Source: Hirsutella rhossiliensis | Lineage: Eukaryota > Ascomycota > Sordariomycetes > Hypocreales > Ophiocordycipitaceae | Direction: 5' to 3' | Assembly: GCF_020360975.1 (NCBI RefSeq) | Contig: NW_025408688.1 | Coordinates: 124,001 to 188,000, forward strand | DNA: 64,000 nucleotides | In this document: piece by piece, positions 23,763 through 35,283 of the stretch | How positions within the stretch are numbered: position 1 is the stretch's first letter | Layout of the letters: each line of letters begins with the position of its first letter | Notes under the pieces: generated by a model | Database searches by the model: none | Told to the model about the DNA's origin: nothing | Seen by the model: the letters and a program-made list of their open reading frames with translations, nothing else | Translations under genes and position numbers: made by a program

Positions 23763-24003
23763 TGCCGGACGCTCGACAGCATCGTGCTCGTATTAAGTAG
23801 GGATGCGGGAGAGGTCGCGGTTCGGACCTCGGCCAACGTGCTACAACGTGCTAAAGCAACACAACCAAACAACCAATAAAAGAAGGAAGCTTGCAAGGAG
23901 GGGCTAAGACGAAAGAAGGAAATTTTGGGCCAATTAGAAGCCGAGGTTTTCGAGGGTGAATGAGTTTTGAAGTTTTTGGGTTTTTTTTCGCGTCCAGAAG
24001 AGC
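23763..24003 (+). other. Non-coding 3' tail of unit 3
   Basis: A 240-bp tail has no gene and holds a T-run near 23984. A second imperfect copy of the end of the helicase gene (ATGGTGATGCCGGACGCTCGACAGCATCGTGCTCGT, in two parts) appears at about 23757-23795. Confidence 0.4.
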
Positions 24004-24073
24004 CTTTCGTTCCTCAAGGCAACAGGAGAGGCAACCCAACGGGGGTTGCGCAAAGAGCCTTGAGGAACGAAAG
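24004..24073 (+). repeat. Complete terminal inverted-repeat and hairpin module (unit 3)
   Basis: CTTTCGTTCCTCAAGGC (24004-24020) and its exact reverse complement GCCTTGAGGAACGAAAG (24057-24073) flank an inner perfect 7-bp stem, GCAACCC (24031-24037) with GGGTTGC (24043-24049). The whole 70 bp can fold as a hairpin within a hairpin. It is the cleanest example of the module that ends the other units. Short inverted repeats with a nearby stem-loop recall the asymmetric terminal repeats described for Helitron2-type elements; that assignment is inference. Confidence 0.85.
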
Positions 24074-24274
24074 ACTACAGGGAAAAAAACTTAAGGAAGA
24101 AAAAAAAGGGGCAGACGTGAGGATTGAGGATGGAGTAAGAACAGGGGGGACTTAAGGACGGAGTGAAAAAGAGTGATAGAACCAGGGTAGGGTTAAGGAG
24201 TAGGTTAACTTAAAGTATAAGATTTAACTGTCTTACTCGTTTAGGAAACTGTAGCAGTTTATGGTTTCGCATCG

Positions 24275-25698
24275 TTATTCCGTTTCGGTAGCTTTCTTAG
24301 ATAGGGGACGGTTTCGGAGTGGACGGGCCGGCGAGTCCAAGCCATGCGCGACAATGGAATGGAGGGAAGAGTCCCCTAAGACATGACCCCGTTTAGGGCT
24401 ATCCGGCTTAGATGTCAAGGAGGCAGCCGAAACAGAGAACGACTGGGTGGCAGATGAGCCAGGGTTAGGGGAAGACGAAGGCACCGGGGCCTTATGCAGC
24501 AGCCGCGGTCGTTTCGTCGGCGTATCGGCAGGCTCGGGGCAACATCGCTTCCCGGGCGGCCCAAGGGGGCCGGTCGAGGGCGAAGCCGAAGCCAAAGGTG
24601 GAGGGCTGAGCGGGAGGGTGCCAGGGGTGGCCAAAGACAAAGAGGCAGCGCGCATGTCCTGAAAGGCCGCGGAAGGGGAGGACGCCTGCTGCCTCTGTGG
24701 TGAGAGAAGTGGTGTCATTGGGGTGACGGCGGCGGCGGCCTTGTCGAGAAATGTCCAAGAATCCGGGACGACAATAAAGACGTTGTCCCGGTCGGAGCCT
24801 GGGGATAGAGCATAACGTCATGACGGAGCAGGCCGGCGACCTTGGCTGTGCAAGTAAAGGGACGTTGGGTTGGAATTGAGAGTCCGCCTCTCGGCCATCT
24901 TCTTACACAAGATGGCCCAGGGTTAGCGCGAATAGGAAGATGACGAAGACCTGGAAGGGTGGAAGCCCTTGAAGGGAGTTTATTGGGCATCCCAGGAGCG
25001 ACGTAGGTAGAAAGGCGGACAAAGCCGCAACAGTTAAGCTGGGCGGCGTCTAGACCCGGCAGGAGGTCCCGCCGGAGCAAGGAGTGGCCGGTGCCGACGA
25101 TAAGGCCGGTAAAGGAAACAATAGGCGGGACGCAGGGAAGTCGTCCATAGGGCCAAGAGCCTGGAAGAACGCTTCAGGCCCACCTTAGCTATGTATCTTT
25201 TCGTTGGCACTTGCGAGGAACAGGGCACGGCTTACGGCTGGTAGCCTTGGTCGCGGACGACAAGGGCGGGCATCGTATAGAGAAGGGTGCCGCCCGTGTC
25301 GGACTCAGGCCGTCGCGCTGCTCAATCTCCACGCAAGGGCGTAGGGGTGGACGCGGCCATTCATGAAAACCACTCTTCCGTCCATTTTGAGGCATCAATA
25401 GGCTGGCCGTAAATCGAGAGATTGAGACTAAAGAAGACGGATGTCGGGAATCGTCGGCCTCCAATCGGAGGGCGCATATCCCATCGCGAGCAGCCAGGCG
25501 GGCGGAGGCAGCAAGACGCGGGCCATGGCCTCGGCGTTAAGACCCTTGATGCGGTGCTCGTCCTGGTGGGCAAATCTAACGGGCAATCCGGCTGGACGAA
25601 AAACACCATGGACATCTCGCCGCCAGCGCCCTCTGGCTATCGAGCGGCTTTCGAAGGTGTGGTGCGGGCACATCGATGGGAGGTAGAGAGGAAGACAT
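24275..25698 (-). pseudogene. Unrecognised Helitron cargo protein (unit 4 copy)
   Basis: The start is ATG 25698 (MSSSLPPIDVPAPHLRKPLDSQ). The frame breaks repeatedly in exon 1 (near 25630, 25460, 25330). The intron at 25161-25235 (GTAAGC, GCTAAG, CAG) is in the conserved place after DQGYQP. Exon 2 keeps RDLLPGLDAAQLNCCGF and, in another frame, PDSWTF before the Ser/Pro tail (CCPEPADTPTKRPRLL), ending at 24275. It is the most damaged of the three copies. Confidence 0.62.
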
Positions 25699-26799
25699 GG
25701 TGCAGCAACGCAGGTCGATAGGCCAGTCGCGCGCACGAAAATGACCAGTGCTCAGTGTCAAGAAAGAAAGGAGTAGGGAAGAAGTCGAGCGTGAAAGCAC
25801 TTGGGATAGATCAATGGTGACATAGATTCGCCGGGAAGGGCGAGGAGCCTTGCCGCTGTAAGTAAACGGACGTTGAAGAGATGCGTAGTGGTGTCGTGTA
25901 GCTGGGTTCCGATCAGGCACCAAGGGCGGCGCGGACTAAAGTGTCCGGCAGGGCTGGCGGCATAGGAGGCCGAAAGCTAGGGCTGTCGGCAGATAAGCCT
26001 GCCGATAGGTCCAGAGGAAGCCCAGCAGGCCTGGGAGAGCAGAGGCCTGATGCAAAGGAGGACATCAATAAGGAAGGACATAAACAGGGGCGTTTTAGAA
26101 GGCTGAAGATAAGGGGCGGGGATGAAGCAGGCAAGATCAGCACAGGGAACCTTGTCATACCTTTCCACGCCCTGTTGTACACCAATTAGTTTGCCCTCCT
26201 CGCGGGGGGTAGAGACCGACCTAATATATAACACGTACAAAGCGCACGGGGAGGTGTTGCAGGGAAGGTCGTGGTTACACTTGATAGGGAAGGTCGGGAA
26301 AGAGGGGACCGGAAGCAACCGTTATAGGTGAGGGCGAGCTGAAGGGAGGGCCATTCCTACTTTCGGTGCAGCAGGAATACTAAGAGATACCGAGGAAAAA
26401 GAAAGATTAGCACAATGTTCCTTTGGCCGCCTATTTGCAACGGCCAAATAGAAAGATGCGGAGGAGAACCGAGGAGGAGGAGAAGACCTCGCCAGGCAGA
26501 TTTTTATGGTGTCAGCTCCTGCGCATGGGCTAGTCGAGGCCGTCCGCCGGGAAAGACGCGTGGCGGCGGAGTTAGGAACCGCGGGGAGAAGGGGAGGGGT
26601 CTGTCCCGGACAAGCACTGCCGCGTTGTCCCCGAGTTATAAAGACTATAAGGTTGCTGGAGACAGACCGCTGGTAGGAAGAATGGCGATACGGCGGAACG
26701 CCATCGCCGGGAAGCAAGGCAATCCCAGCGTATATCGCGAGCGAAAGCTTCCCTATCCATCGTACGGTTGCAGAGCCTAGCCGTCAAGAAAGCACCAGC
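25699..26799 (+). promoter_or_regulatory. Divergent spacer with candidate TATA box (unit 4)
   Basis: This 1.1-kb spacer is longer than in units 2 and 3 and has no recognisable gene. TATAAAG at 26637-26643 is 163 bp upstream of the Rep-helicase ATG, matching unit 3. GCGCATGGGCTAGTCGAGGC near 26520 is the shared spacer block. Confidence 0.48.
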
Positions 26800-29700
26800 A
26801 TGGGGGAGAATCCTAGCCGCGAGGCTAGGTTGGTGGCAAGAGGGTGCGAAATAGCGACGGTGGCAGCGGCCGCTGCTGCGACGAGGAGCATTACGGCGGG
26901 AGACTGAGTGCAACGGACGAAGGGCCGAAGCGGGCCTCGGACCATGAAAGCCAAGCTAATACGGTACCTAGGTTCCGGCCTATCGAAGCCAAGCAGGCAA
27001 CGCTGGCTGAGGAGGCCTCACGAAGAGAACAAGCAGAGGCACTCAAAGAGCGTTGCCCAAGGGAAGTCGGCGAGGCGGTTGGCCGCGGGAAAAGACGACG
27101 CACGTCAATGGCGCCTCCTCGAAGGGAGGGCGGGCGCGACGCTCAGAAGCGATAAACGCGCGTGATAGGTGTCCAAGCATAGAAGCAGACGCTGCCACAA
27201 TAGGGTCGGTAGTTGCTGAGCCGGCTAGGCGGGGTCTTACGCCGTCCGTTGGCGCTGTGTTGGAGGGAGCGGCCGACAACCTCGTACCGCAGCGGCACAC
27301 GTTGGCGAAGGAGATGAGGGCTAGGAGTGGCGAGAGAGGCGCACCAGGCATAGTTGCTCTGCAAGCACCACCCGCCCCAGGGGTCTTGGTTGGGCGAAAC
27401 GAATGCCTAAGCGGCAGGGGATCTTCCGTCGCGGCCGGAGGTGGCCACGAGATCGTTCGGCCTGGGCAACTCATCGGTGGCGTACGGATGACTCTGAAGG
27501 GTCTTGTTAGGCGGACAACTGGTGCCGGGGGGGAACAGAGGAGGGGGAGACCGACAAGCAGGATGGGATTTCGGCTGGGAGAGGCGAGCCTGCAGTCGCC
27601 CCGGGCCATCCAGCCCAAAGGGATCAGGGACGTGGCCGGGCACAATCGTCCTTCTGGCGAGGCCGGGTCGTGCATCGGGGCAGCGGCCGCTGCTACGAGG
27701 AGGAATACTGCGAAGGCGAGACCGAGCGCGACGGACGAAGGACCGAAGCGGGCGTTGGGCCGCGAAAGTCAAGCGGGCCCGGCACCTGGGTTGCGGCCTA
27801 TCGAGGCGAAGCAAGCGCCGATGTCCGGGAGGTCTCAGGAGGAGAGCAAGCGGAAGCACCCGAAAGAGCGTCGCCTCAGGGAAGTCGGCGAGGCAGTCGG
27901 TCGCGAAAAATACGGCGCGCGTTGATGGTGCCTCTGCAAAGGGAGGCAGCGCGACGTTTAACAAGATCTCGGCCAGAGGACGTAAGCCAGCGCTTGCCGC
28001 AACAACCCATCCAGCCGAAAGGGATCAGGGCGCGGCCGGACACATACCTCCTCGGACGAGGGCGGATCGTGCGTCCGGGTCGTGGAGGGCGTCCAGAGGG
28101 CACGACTAGAAAGCGAAGGGTGGTGCGCAGACGAGGCCCAAGGGCCCCGACGGACACTCAAGCCGCCCAGGAGCACAGGATCGGCCGGCAACCAGTGTCG
28201 GGGTTTCGTCTCGAGTTGTCAGGGAGCGCCTCATTAGGCCAATCCAACCTAAAGAAATAAAATACAGAGCGGGAGATTTGCAGTCACCCGGACGCCAGGC
28301 GGGACAGGGTCGGCCGGCAATCAGGGTCGGGACCTCGCCCAGAGTAGTCGTCAGGGAGTACGTCGTTCAGCCGATCCAACCGAAAGAGATGGAAGAGGGA
28401 GCCGGAGATACACACTCATCCGGACGGTTGCCACCACGGCCATCAGGGGAGGCAGCGGCGGGAGAACAAGACCGGCCGAGGCGAGACGAGGCTGCGGCAA
28501 GATCTTCGCGGCCAGCGGAACAGAGAAAGAGGAACCGGCAACCCGACCGAGACGAGCCACTGACGAAACGTACTCGAGGCGGCCAATCTAGGAGGTGGGG
28601 ATGGAGCAGGAGATGTGCAGTCATCCGGACGGCTGCCACCACGGCCACCACGCCAGGCAGGACGGAATCGGCCGGCAACCAGGGTCGGGATCTCGTCTCG
28701 AGTTGTCGGGGAGTCCTCGTTCGGCCAATCCAACCTAGAGAAATAGAAGATGGGACAGGAGATTTGCAGCGATGCGGACGCCAGGCGGGACCGGGTCGGC
28801 CGGCAACCAGTGTCGGGACTTGGCCCGGAGTCGTCAGGGCATCCCCTCCAGCCAATCGAAGCTAGAGATGGAGGATGGAGCCGGATATTTGCAGTCATCC
28901 GGACAGTTGACACCACGGCCATCACGTCAGGCGGCGGCGGGAGAACAAGATCGGCCGAGGCGAGACGAGGCAGCGGCAATATCTGCGCAGCCCGTGGAAC
29001 AGAGAAAGAGGAACCGCCTGCCCGACCGAGACCAGCCCCAGGCGAAACGTAGTCGAGGCGGCCATCGGAGGCAGAGGAGCCGTGAGTCACAGGCGGAGGA
29101 TTTGGCCGGCGTCTTACGTCACCTTGGGAGGAATTCGCCGCGAAGGAGAGGCTGTCCAACGAGCAAACGTGGTGCACACCAGTGCCGCACGAGAGGAAGG
29201 TATCAACGGTGCGGAGCTTCTACCGGGCGTTCCACGACGTGGACACGCTGCCGATACGGACGTGCATGCTGTGCTACCGGAAGCGCACGAGAAAGAGCTG
29301 AGGAGGTGGCATGGGACCAGTGGTTGTCAAGTCCTATCCCTAAGGCTGGGTGGTCGCCATTTGCGTGCCGGAGTTGCTTCCGCGAGGGCGAGCCTGTCCC
29401 GGTTTGCGCAGAGTGTTCTCGACGCTTGGCGTGCGGTGTGCTGTCGCCAGCGGCGCAGCTTCATAGACGTCTCGGTTGTGAGCACACGTTCCCGGATGAG
29501 CTCAAGGGCCTGACGCCGGTGGAGGAGAAGCTGATCGCGCTGAACTCGTGCTACGGATTCGTAACCAGGTACAACGTCTCAGGCGGCCAGAAGCAGACGC
29601 TAAGGTATCCCAAGCACGTCAAGGGCCACATCACGGTGTTCCCAAACAACGTACAAGAGCTGGCGACGGACGTGCTGCCGCACCCCTCTCTTCCAGGTAA

Positions 29701-32700
29701 TGGACGAGATCCACGTCTCGTGGCAGGGGGCGCTAAGGCCGACACCGAGCGATCTGTCGAGTCTCCTATCGGTGAGGCGGCGAGTCGTCGAGAGAGCCCT
29801 TGTCTGGTTGAAGAGGAACAACCCCCACTACGCCGCGATCGAGATCGACGCGGCAGAGATGGAGAGCTGGGGAGACCCGGCCCACGGGGTGCCGCCGTTG
29901 GTGTACGAGCGCCTGGAGCGGAACGAGCCGTCGGCGTGGGAGAAGACGCGGACGGCGCACGTCGTGCCGCCCACGGAGCGGGCCATGGACGACGAGGGGG
30001 CGGTGGAGATCGAAGAAGTCCTCGCCATGCTCAACCAAGGGGGAAAGCACGACGAGTCGCGAGGCCGGCGAGCCAGAGGCAAGCGAGGTGGACGAGGTGC
30101 GTGGTCAGAGCTGCGGCGAGGCCGATGATAATGCGAAGACGGTCAACGAGGTGACCTCGTCAGGGATGTTTGCGTTGGACGGACCGCCCGACGTGGCCGA
30201 CGTCGACAAGCTGCGGTTCGCATGCGATTCCGTTCGCCAAGGCGCAGCCGACGACGGTACGGGCCCGAGGACGTGGGTCGAATCCTCGGCAAGGGGCAGC
30301 CGGGGCACGTCGATGGTCCTGAACCATTCATCCATGTCCGCCGCGGGGATGAATTCGCCGACTCGTTCGAAGCTTCTTTCTTCGCAAAGACCTTTCCCAC
30401 GCTATTACCATTCGGTGTCGGAGGGCCGCGGCCGGTCGAGGAAGCAAGCTCGCAGTTGGGCAGAGGCTCGGTCAACACGCGCGCGGCGGCGGAGGCGGGG
30501 CGCAGGACCTCCTGTCATCCCGGAACATGAGCCTTCGTACGTGGGCCGACACGGTGTTGCGACGCCACGGCGGCCGGTTCGCGACGCACCACATCTTCGC
30601 ATTCCTCGTCTTCAACATGGGCGTGCGGTCGAGGAACCGCCGCGTCAGCATGCTGAGCGTGACGAGGAAGAACTTCCGCAAGGTGGAGCGCATCGTACGG
30701 TCGCTGACCGCAGACGGGTTAGCGGCAGCTAGAGCCGAGCTGGAGAGCACAGGCAAGACGACCGACGACGGCGTGAAAGAGCTTCTCAGGAGCCTCTCGC
30801 TCTATGGCTATCGTCAGCCCATGTCGAGAGCTCCGTCTCAGTATGCGGCACAAGATCCTGGCGCTCATCGTCCGCTACGGCGTGCCTGCGATCTGGTTCA
30901 CGATCAACCCAAACGACATCACGAACCCGGTGAAGCTCCGACTGGCAGCGTACCGCACGCGCGACCCTGAGGCGGCCGAGGAGTTCCTGCGGAGCCTCGA
31001 TATGTCGTTCAAACGGGTGAGGCTGTCCGTCTCCGACCCGATGAGCTCAGCCATGTTCTTCCACCGGGAGATGACGCTGTTCTTCGAGCATTACGTAAAT
31101 GCAGGGGAGTCGGTGTTCGGGCGCATCGGCCACTACTACGGTGCCGTGGAGACCAACGAACGAGGATCCCTTCACGTCCACGGGCTGCTCTGGTTACACG
31201 GAAACGCGCACCTGAGCTCCATGCTTTCCGACGCCCACGGGGAGGAGCAGGCGGCGTACCGTGAGCGAATCATCCGCTATGTCGATAGCGTCTTCTGTGA
31301 GGTAGGTAACAGCAAGGGCGTTGCTGTCATGGGCCGAGAAGACGCAGGCTGACGCGGAAGGCAGGACTTGGACCAGGAAGGCTTCTGCGCCGTGCAGGCG
31401 GAGCGTTCGGTGACGTCTGACGTCTCATCCCTGCTGGACAGTGCCGAGCAGTTCTCGGCCGGATTCGAAGAGGAAGCCAACTTCTGCGCCGGCGCGACGC
31501 AGATCCACACCCACAGCCCGACATGCGTCAAGTACTCCCTGGGCAACAAGGGGCGAAGGGGCGACCTCTGTCGCTTCAAGGCGCCATGGAAGCTGGTCGA
31601 GGAGACGACGCTCACAGGACGGCGTGCTGCGGATCCGCAGGACGCATCCCATGGTGAATCGGTGGAACAAGGCCATCGCCGTGGGGCTCCGCCACAACCA
31701 CGACATCTCCTTCATAGCGACGCAGCGGAAGACCATGGCTCTCGTCTATTACGTGACGAATTACGCGACCAAGGTAGAGGACCCGACGTGGAAGCGCGTC
31801 GCCGCGGCCGCGGAACTGCTGCCCGTCGTCGCAGCAGGTGGCCAGCCGGGTGCCAGGGAGGATGCCGGAAATGGCGTCGTCGGCGGCGACGACGGAACCA
31901 AGAATAATAAGACGCGGCAGTTTCTGATGAGAGTGGCGAACAGGATATTCACGGAGCGCGCCCTGTCGCAAGTCGAGGTCGTCGCCCATCTCCTGGGATA
32001 CCCGAGCGAGTTCACGAGCAGCAGCGCCTGGGCGTACCTGAACGTGTCGGTGCTCTACTGGCACGTCTCCAGGCGCTGGCGACACCTTCGGCAGGAGAGC
32101 GGCACCGCGGTCGCAGACGTGTCCGTGGACGAGTCGGTCGCCGTGGAGGAAGCAGGCGAGAGGATCAGCTTCGCCGAGGCGTACCATCATCGCGGACACG
32201 TCCTACGAGGCTTGTGCCTATATGACTATGTTTCGCTCGTCAGGCTCCAACGCGTCGGCAAGGACGGGTGCTCCGGTGCCTGGGGAGAGGTGCCTTTCGA
32301 GAGCGGCTGGGTGGCCGGCAAAGACTGGGTGCAGGTATTGAGGCGGCCAGGAAAGCACGCCGTCGTCTGCCTTGACGGCCACCTTAGCAAGGATTTCGAG
32401 CAAGACGACGAGGAACAATGCCACCGCCGGTAAGTAGGTGCGGTGGATGGCCGGTCGAAAAGCGGTCCCAACGCGCGGTGACTAACCGTGCCGCTACAGA
32501 GCAGCCGTGCAGCATCTTGCCCTATTCGCGCCGTGGAGACCTTTCTTAGCGAAGAGCGAGGCGACATCAACGAGATATGGAGGCGCGCACGAGAGCGGCT
32601 TCCGCCAAGAACCTCGTGCCTCGTCGATAACGTTCAACTACTCCGGCGGTCCGCCGAGGACGCAAAGCGAGACGCCAAGCAATGGGCAGCGTCGTCCGGC

Positions 32701-34944
32701 GACGGGGATCCGGCCGGCGCACCTGGCGATTGGGGAGGATGGGGAGGGCCGGGCGAGGCGGACCGCGAGGCGGGATCCGCGTACCAGTCCGACAACGTCG
32801 GAAACGCAACGCGACTGATCGATGTCGTTAGAAGCGCGACCGGCGCGAACCAGATCACGGCGGGGTCGCGGGAGCTTTCGGGAATGATGCAGCAGCTCTC
32901 CCGCTTCCAGCAATCAGCGCTAGCCTCGACGGCCGAGCTCCGGGCCACCGTCGTGACCGAACGGGGTGGGGGGCACATCAACATGCCCGGGCAGGTGTTC
33001 TCCGGGGCTGCAGTGCCGCCGCAGGATCAGGTCAAGGCCATCAAGTCGCAGCAGACATGCGCCTCCAGAGAGAGGTGAAGATGATCCAGGGCATACAAAG
33101 CATGGCCCCGGCCCACGGTACCGATCGCGGCGCAGCGGAGCGGAGCGTGCTCGCCGGCTTCGGGGAGGAAGACGTCCAGGTGACGCGAGTGGAAACCGAG
33201 GAGAGGGCAGGTAACGCGGAGGCCGGCATGGAAGTCCGCCTCGGCCCATCCACCTCCTTTCACGAGGCCGGGAAAGACTTGACAAGACGATTGACGCTAA
33301 ACAAGAAGCAGGCGATTGCCTTCTCCATAATATGCCGCCACCTGGACTCGATGCGGCAAGGAGACGGAGGCGACGTCAGCCAGCTCTGTCAGTTCGTCGG
33401 CGGCGAGGGCGGCACCGGCAAGTCGCGCGTCATCGAAGCACTCGTGGGCCTCTTCGCCGCGAAGGACCTCTCGCATCGCCTGCTGATCACGGCGACGTCG
33501 GGGACCGCCGCCGCGCGGTCAACGGCATCACCATCCACTCGGCCTGCGGCTTCACCAGGACCAAGGGCCGGGCGCGAACACGGCGAGGGACGTCGACGGC
33601 GTGCGGTTGCCGAGGCAGGCGGAGCGGTTCGTCAACGGCCAGTCTCGGATGGACTGGCAGGATAAGGACATGCTCGTCATCGACGAGGTGAGCATGCTCG
33701 GCGCGCGGACGCTGCACGCCGTCAACGAGCGGATCTGCCAGCTGCGGGGATCGCAGCGGGACTTCGGCGGGATCCCCATCGTCCTCTTCTGCGGGGACTT
33801 CCACCAGTTCCGCCCGGTCCAGGAGAGGTCGATCCTGCTGCCGAGCGCGGCCGTCTCGTGGGACGAGGACAACTCGTTCAGGGCCGAGCAGCGCCACCAG
33901 CACGACAAGGCGCACGCGCTGTGGAGGCGGTTCACGACGGCCGTCATGCTGGACGAGCAGATGCGCGCCGCCGGCGACCCGGAGCTGCAGCGGCTGCTGA
34001 AGCGGATCCGCGGGGGCGTGCAGGACCACACGGACCTGGATCTCCTCAACTCGAGGTGCCACCGGGAAGGCAGGCGGATCCGTGGGAGACGGGCATCACC
34101 GTGGTGACGCCGCTCAACAGAAATCGGTGGAACCTCAACATGGAGGCGAGCCTGGCGTTCCAGATCCAGCAGCGGTCGACGGTGCGCATCTTCCTCTCCG
34201 AGCACAAGTGGAAGGACGGCCTGCCGACCGAGGAAGAGGCCATCATGATGCTGAACCAGGGCGACGACAGCGCGATCCCGGTGCCGGCCGTCTTCATGTT
34301 CGTGCCGGGGATGCCGGTCGTCGTGAACCACAACACCCACCAGGGGCTGAAGCTGGTGAACGGTGCTAGCTACACGGCGGTGGAGGTCATCGTCGACAAG
34401 GCGCACCGGGGCATCGGATCTCGGCCGACATGACGATCCACTTCGGCCGCCGGCGGCGATAATACTGGGGTCGAAGACGACCAAGGACTTCCACTTCGTC
34501 GGGATGCCGCCCGGCACGATCCTGCTGACGCCCATGAGCGTCAGGATCCAGTGTCAACGGAAGCGACCGTGGCAGCAGAACGACGTCAGCCGAAAGGGCC
34601 TGCCGTGCGCCGCCGCTTTCGCGTGCACGGATTACAAGGTGCAGGGGGGGACGCTGGAGCGCGTGGCGCTCGAGCTGCGGGGGACGAGGACGACAAACGT
34701 CGGCGGACGCGCCGTCCCGTCGCAGTGCGACCCGTACAGCCTATACGTGCAGCTGTCACGGTGCCCGACGCTGGACGGCATCATGCTCGTGTCGAAAGTG
34801 CGAGAGAGACCTAGTGGAAACCGGGTCCCCGGGGAGATGACCGCCGCACAAGCGAGGCTGGAGGAACTGAGCGATAGAACTGTTCGGGAAGCGATGTGCA
34901 ACAGGCTCGGTGAGAGCGCGGGGGACAGAGACGGTGAGCAGTAG
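26800..34944 (+). pseudogene. Helitron Rep-helicase (unit 4)
   Basis: The start ATG 26800 aligns with units 2 and 3. The N-terminal extension (to about 29150) is the longest and has internal repeats. Then come the Cys segment (CMLCYRK near 29269, CRSCFREGE, CAEC), LTPVEEKLIALNSCYGFVTRY (29509), MDEIHVSWQGA to PHYAAIEID (29700-29850), Rep HVHGLLW near 31173 and YVTNY near 31750. The helicase has Walker A GGEGGTGKS near 33399 and VIDEVSMLG near 33675. Introns are predicted at 31302-31364 (GTAGGT, CTGAC, CAG) and 32430-32499 (GTAAGT, GACTAAC, CAG). Frame slips include 26908, 28250, 29140, 29690, 30050, 30310, 30830, 31615, 33515, 34080, 34450 and 34810, many at a G or C run one base shorter than in sisters. 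The end is at 34944. Confidence 0.88.
28200..29060 (+). repeat. Degenerate tandem repeats in the unit 4 N-terminal extension
   Basis: Blocks with CAATCCAACC followed by AAAGAGAT or AAAGAAAT, TGCAGTCATCCGGACGG, GGTCGGCCGGCAACCAGGGT and CCGAGGCGAGACGAGG recur several times, with periods of roughly 120-350 bp and intermixed order. Units 2 (near 7040-7330) and 3 (near 17640-17830) have fewer copies. The encoded sequence is charged and low in complexity, so it is probably disordered. I have not aligned the copies base by base. Confidence 0.6.
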
Positions 34945-35283
34945 GTAACTTAACCCAAGAGGGCGCGACACCAATAACTTAGCTATGCCCCACCCCGACC
35001 CTTGCAAGGACTTCATTACTAATGGGAAAATTGGGTCGGGGCGACCGGTGGAGCAGGCGGCACAAGCGAATGGGAAGGGGGTTTCAACGGGCCAGAAGCG
35101 AAAGCGGTTTATTATTCTGGGCAATCAGAAGTCTCAGGGCACGGACAAGCGAATCAGATGCCCCAGGACATGACAAACAGAAGGCGAAAGGCCCAACCGA
35201 AGGCGAAATGACCGTAGCCAATCGACCGAGCGAATCAGAAGCGGGGATTTCGAGGGGCAAAACCGGGGGTGGGGCATAAAGTC
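34945..35283 (+). other. Non-coding 3' tail of unit 4
   Basis: No gene is visible. AAGCGAATCAG-type blocks (near 35150 and 35225) resemble the AATCAAAAGCGAGAA blocks in the unit 1 tail. Confidence 0.4.

Larger units (their letters stand above)
13660..24073 (+). mobile_element. Helitron unit 3, with two cargo genes
   Basis: One repeat period of 10.4 kb has the same gene order as unit 2: MYND (+), unrecognised gene (-), spacer, Rep-helicase (+), terminal hairpin. Its Rep-helicase is visibly more divergent from units 2 and 4 than those are from each other, and its N-terminal extension is shorter. The boundaries are set by the terminal modules of units 2 and 3. Confidence 0.75.
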
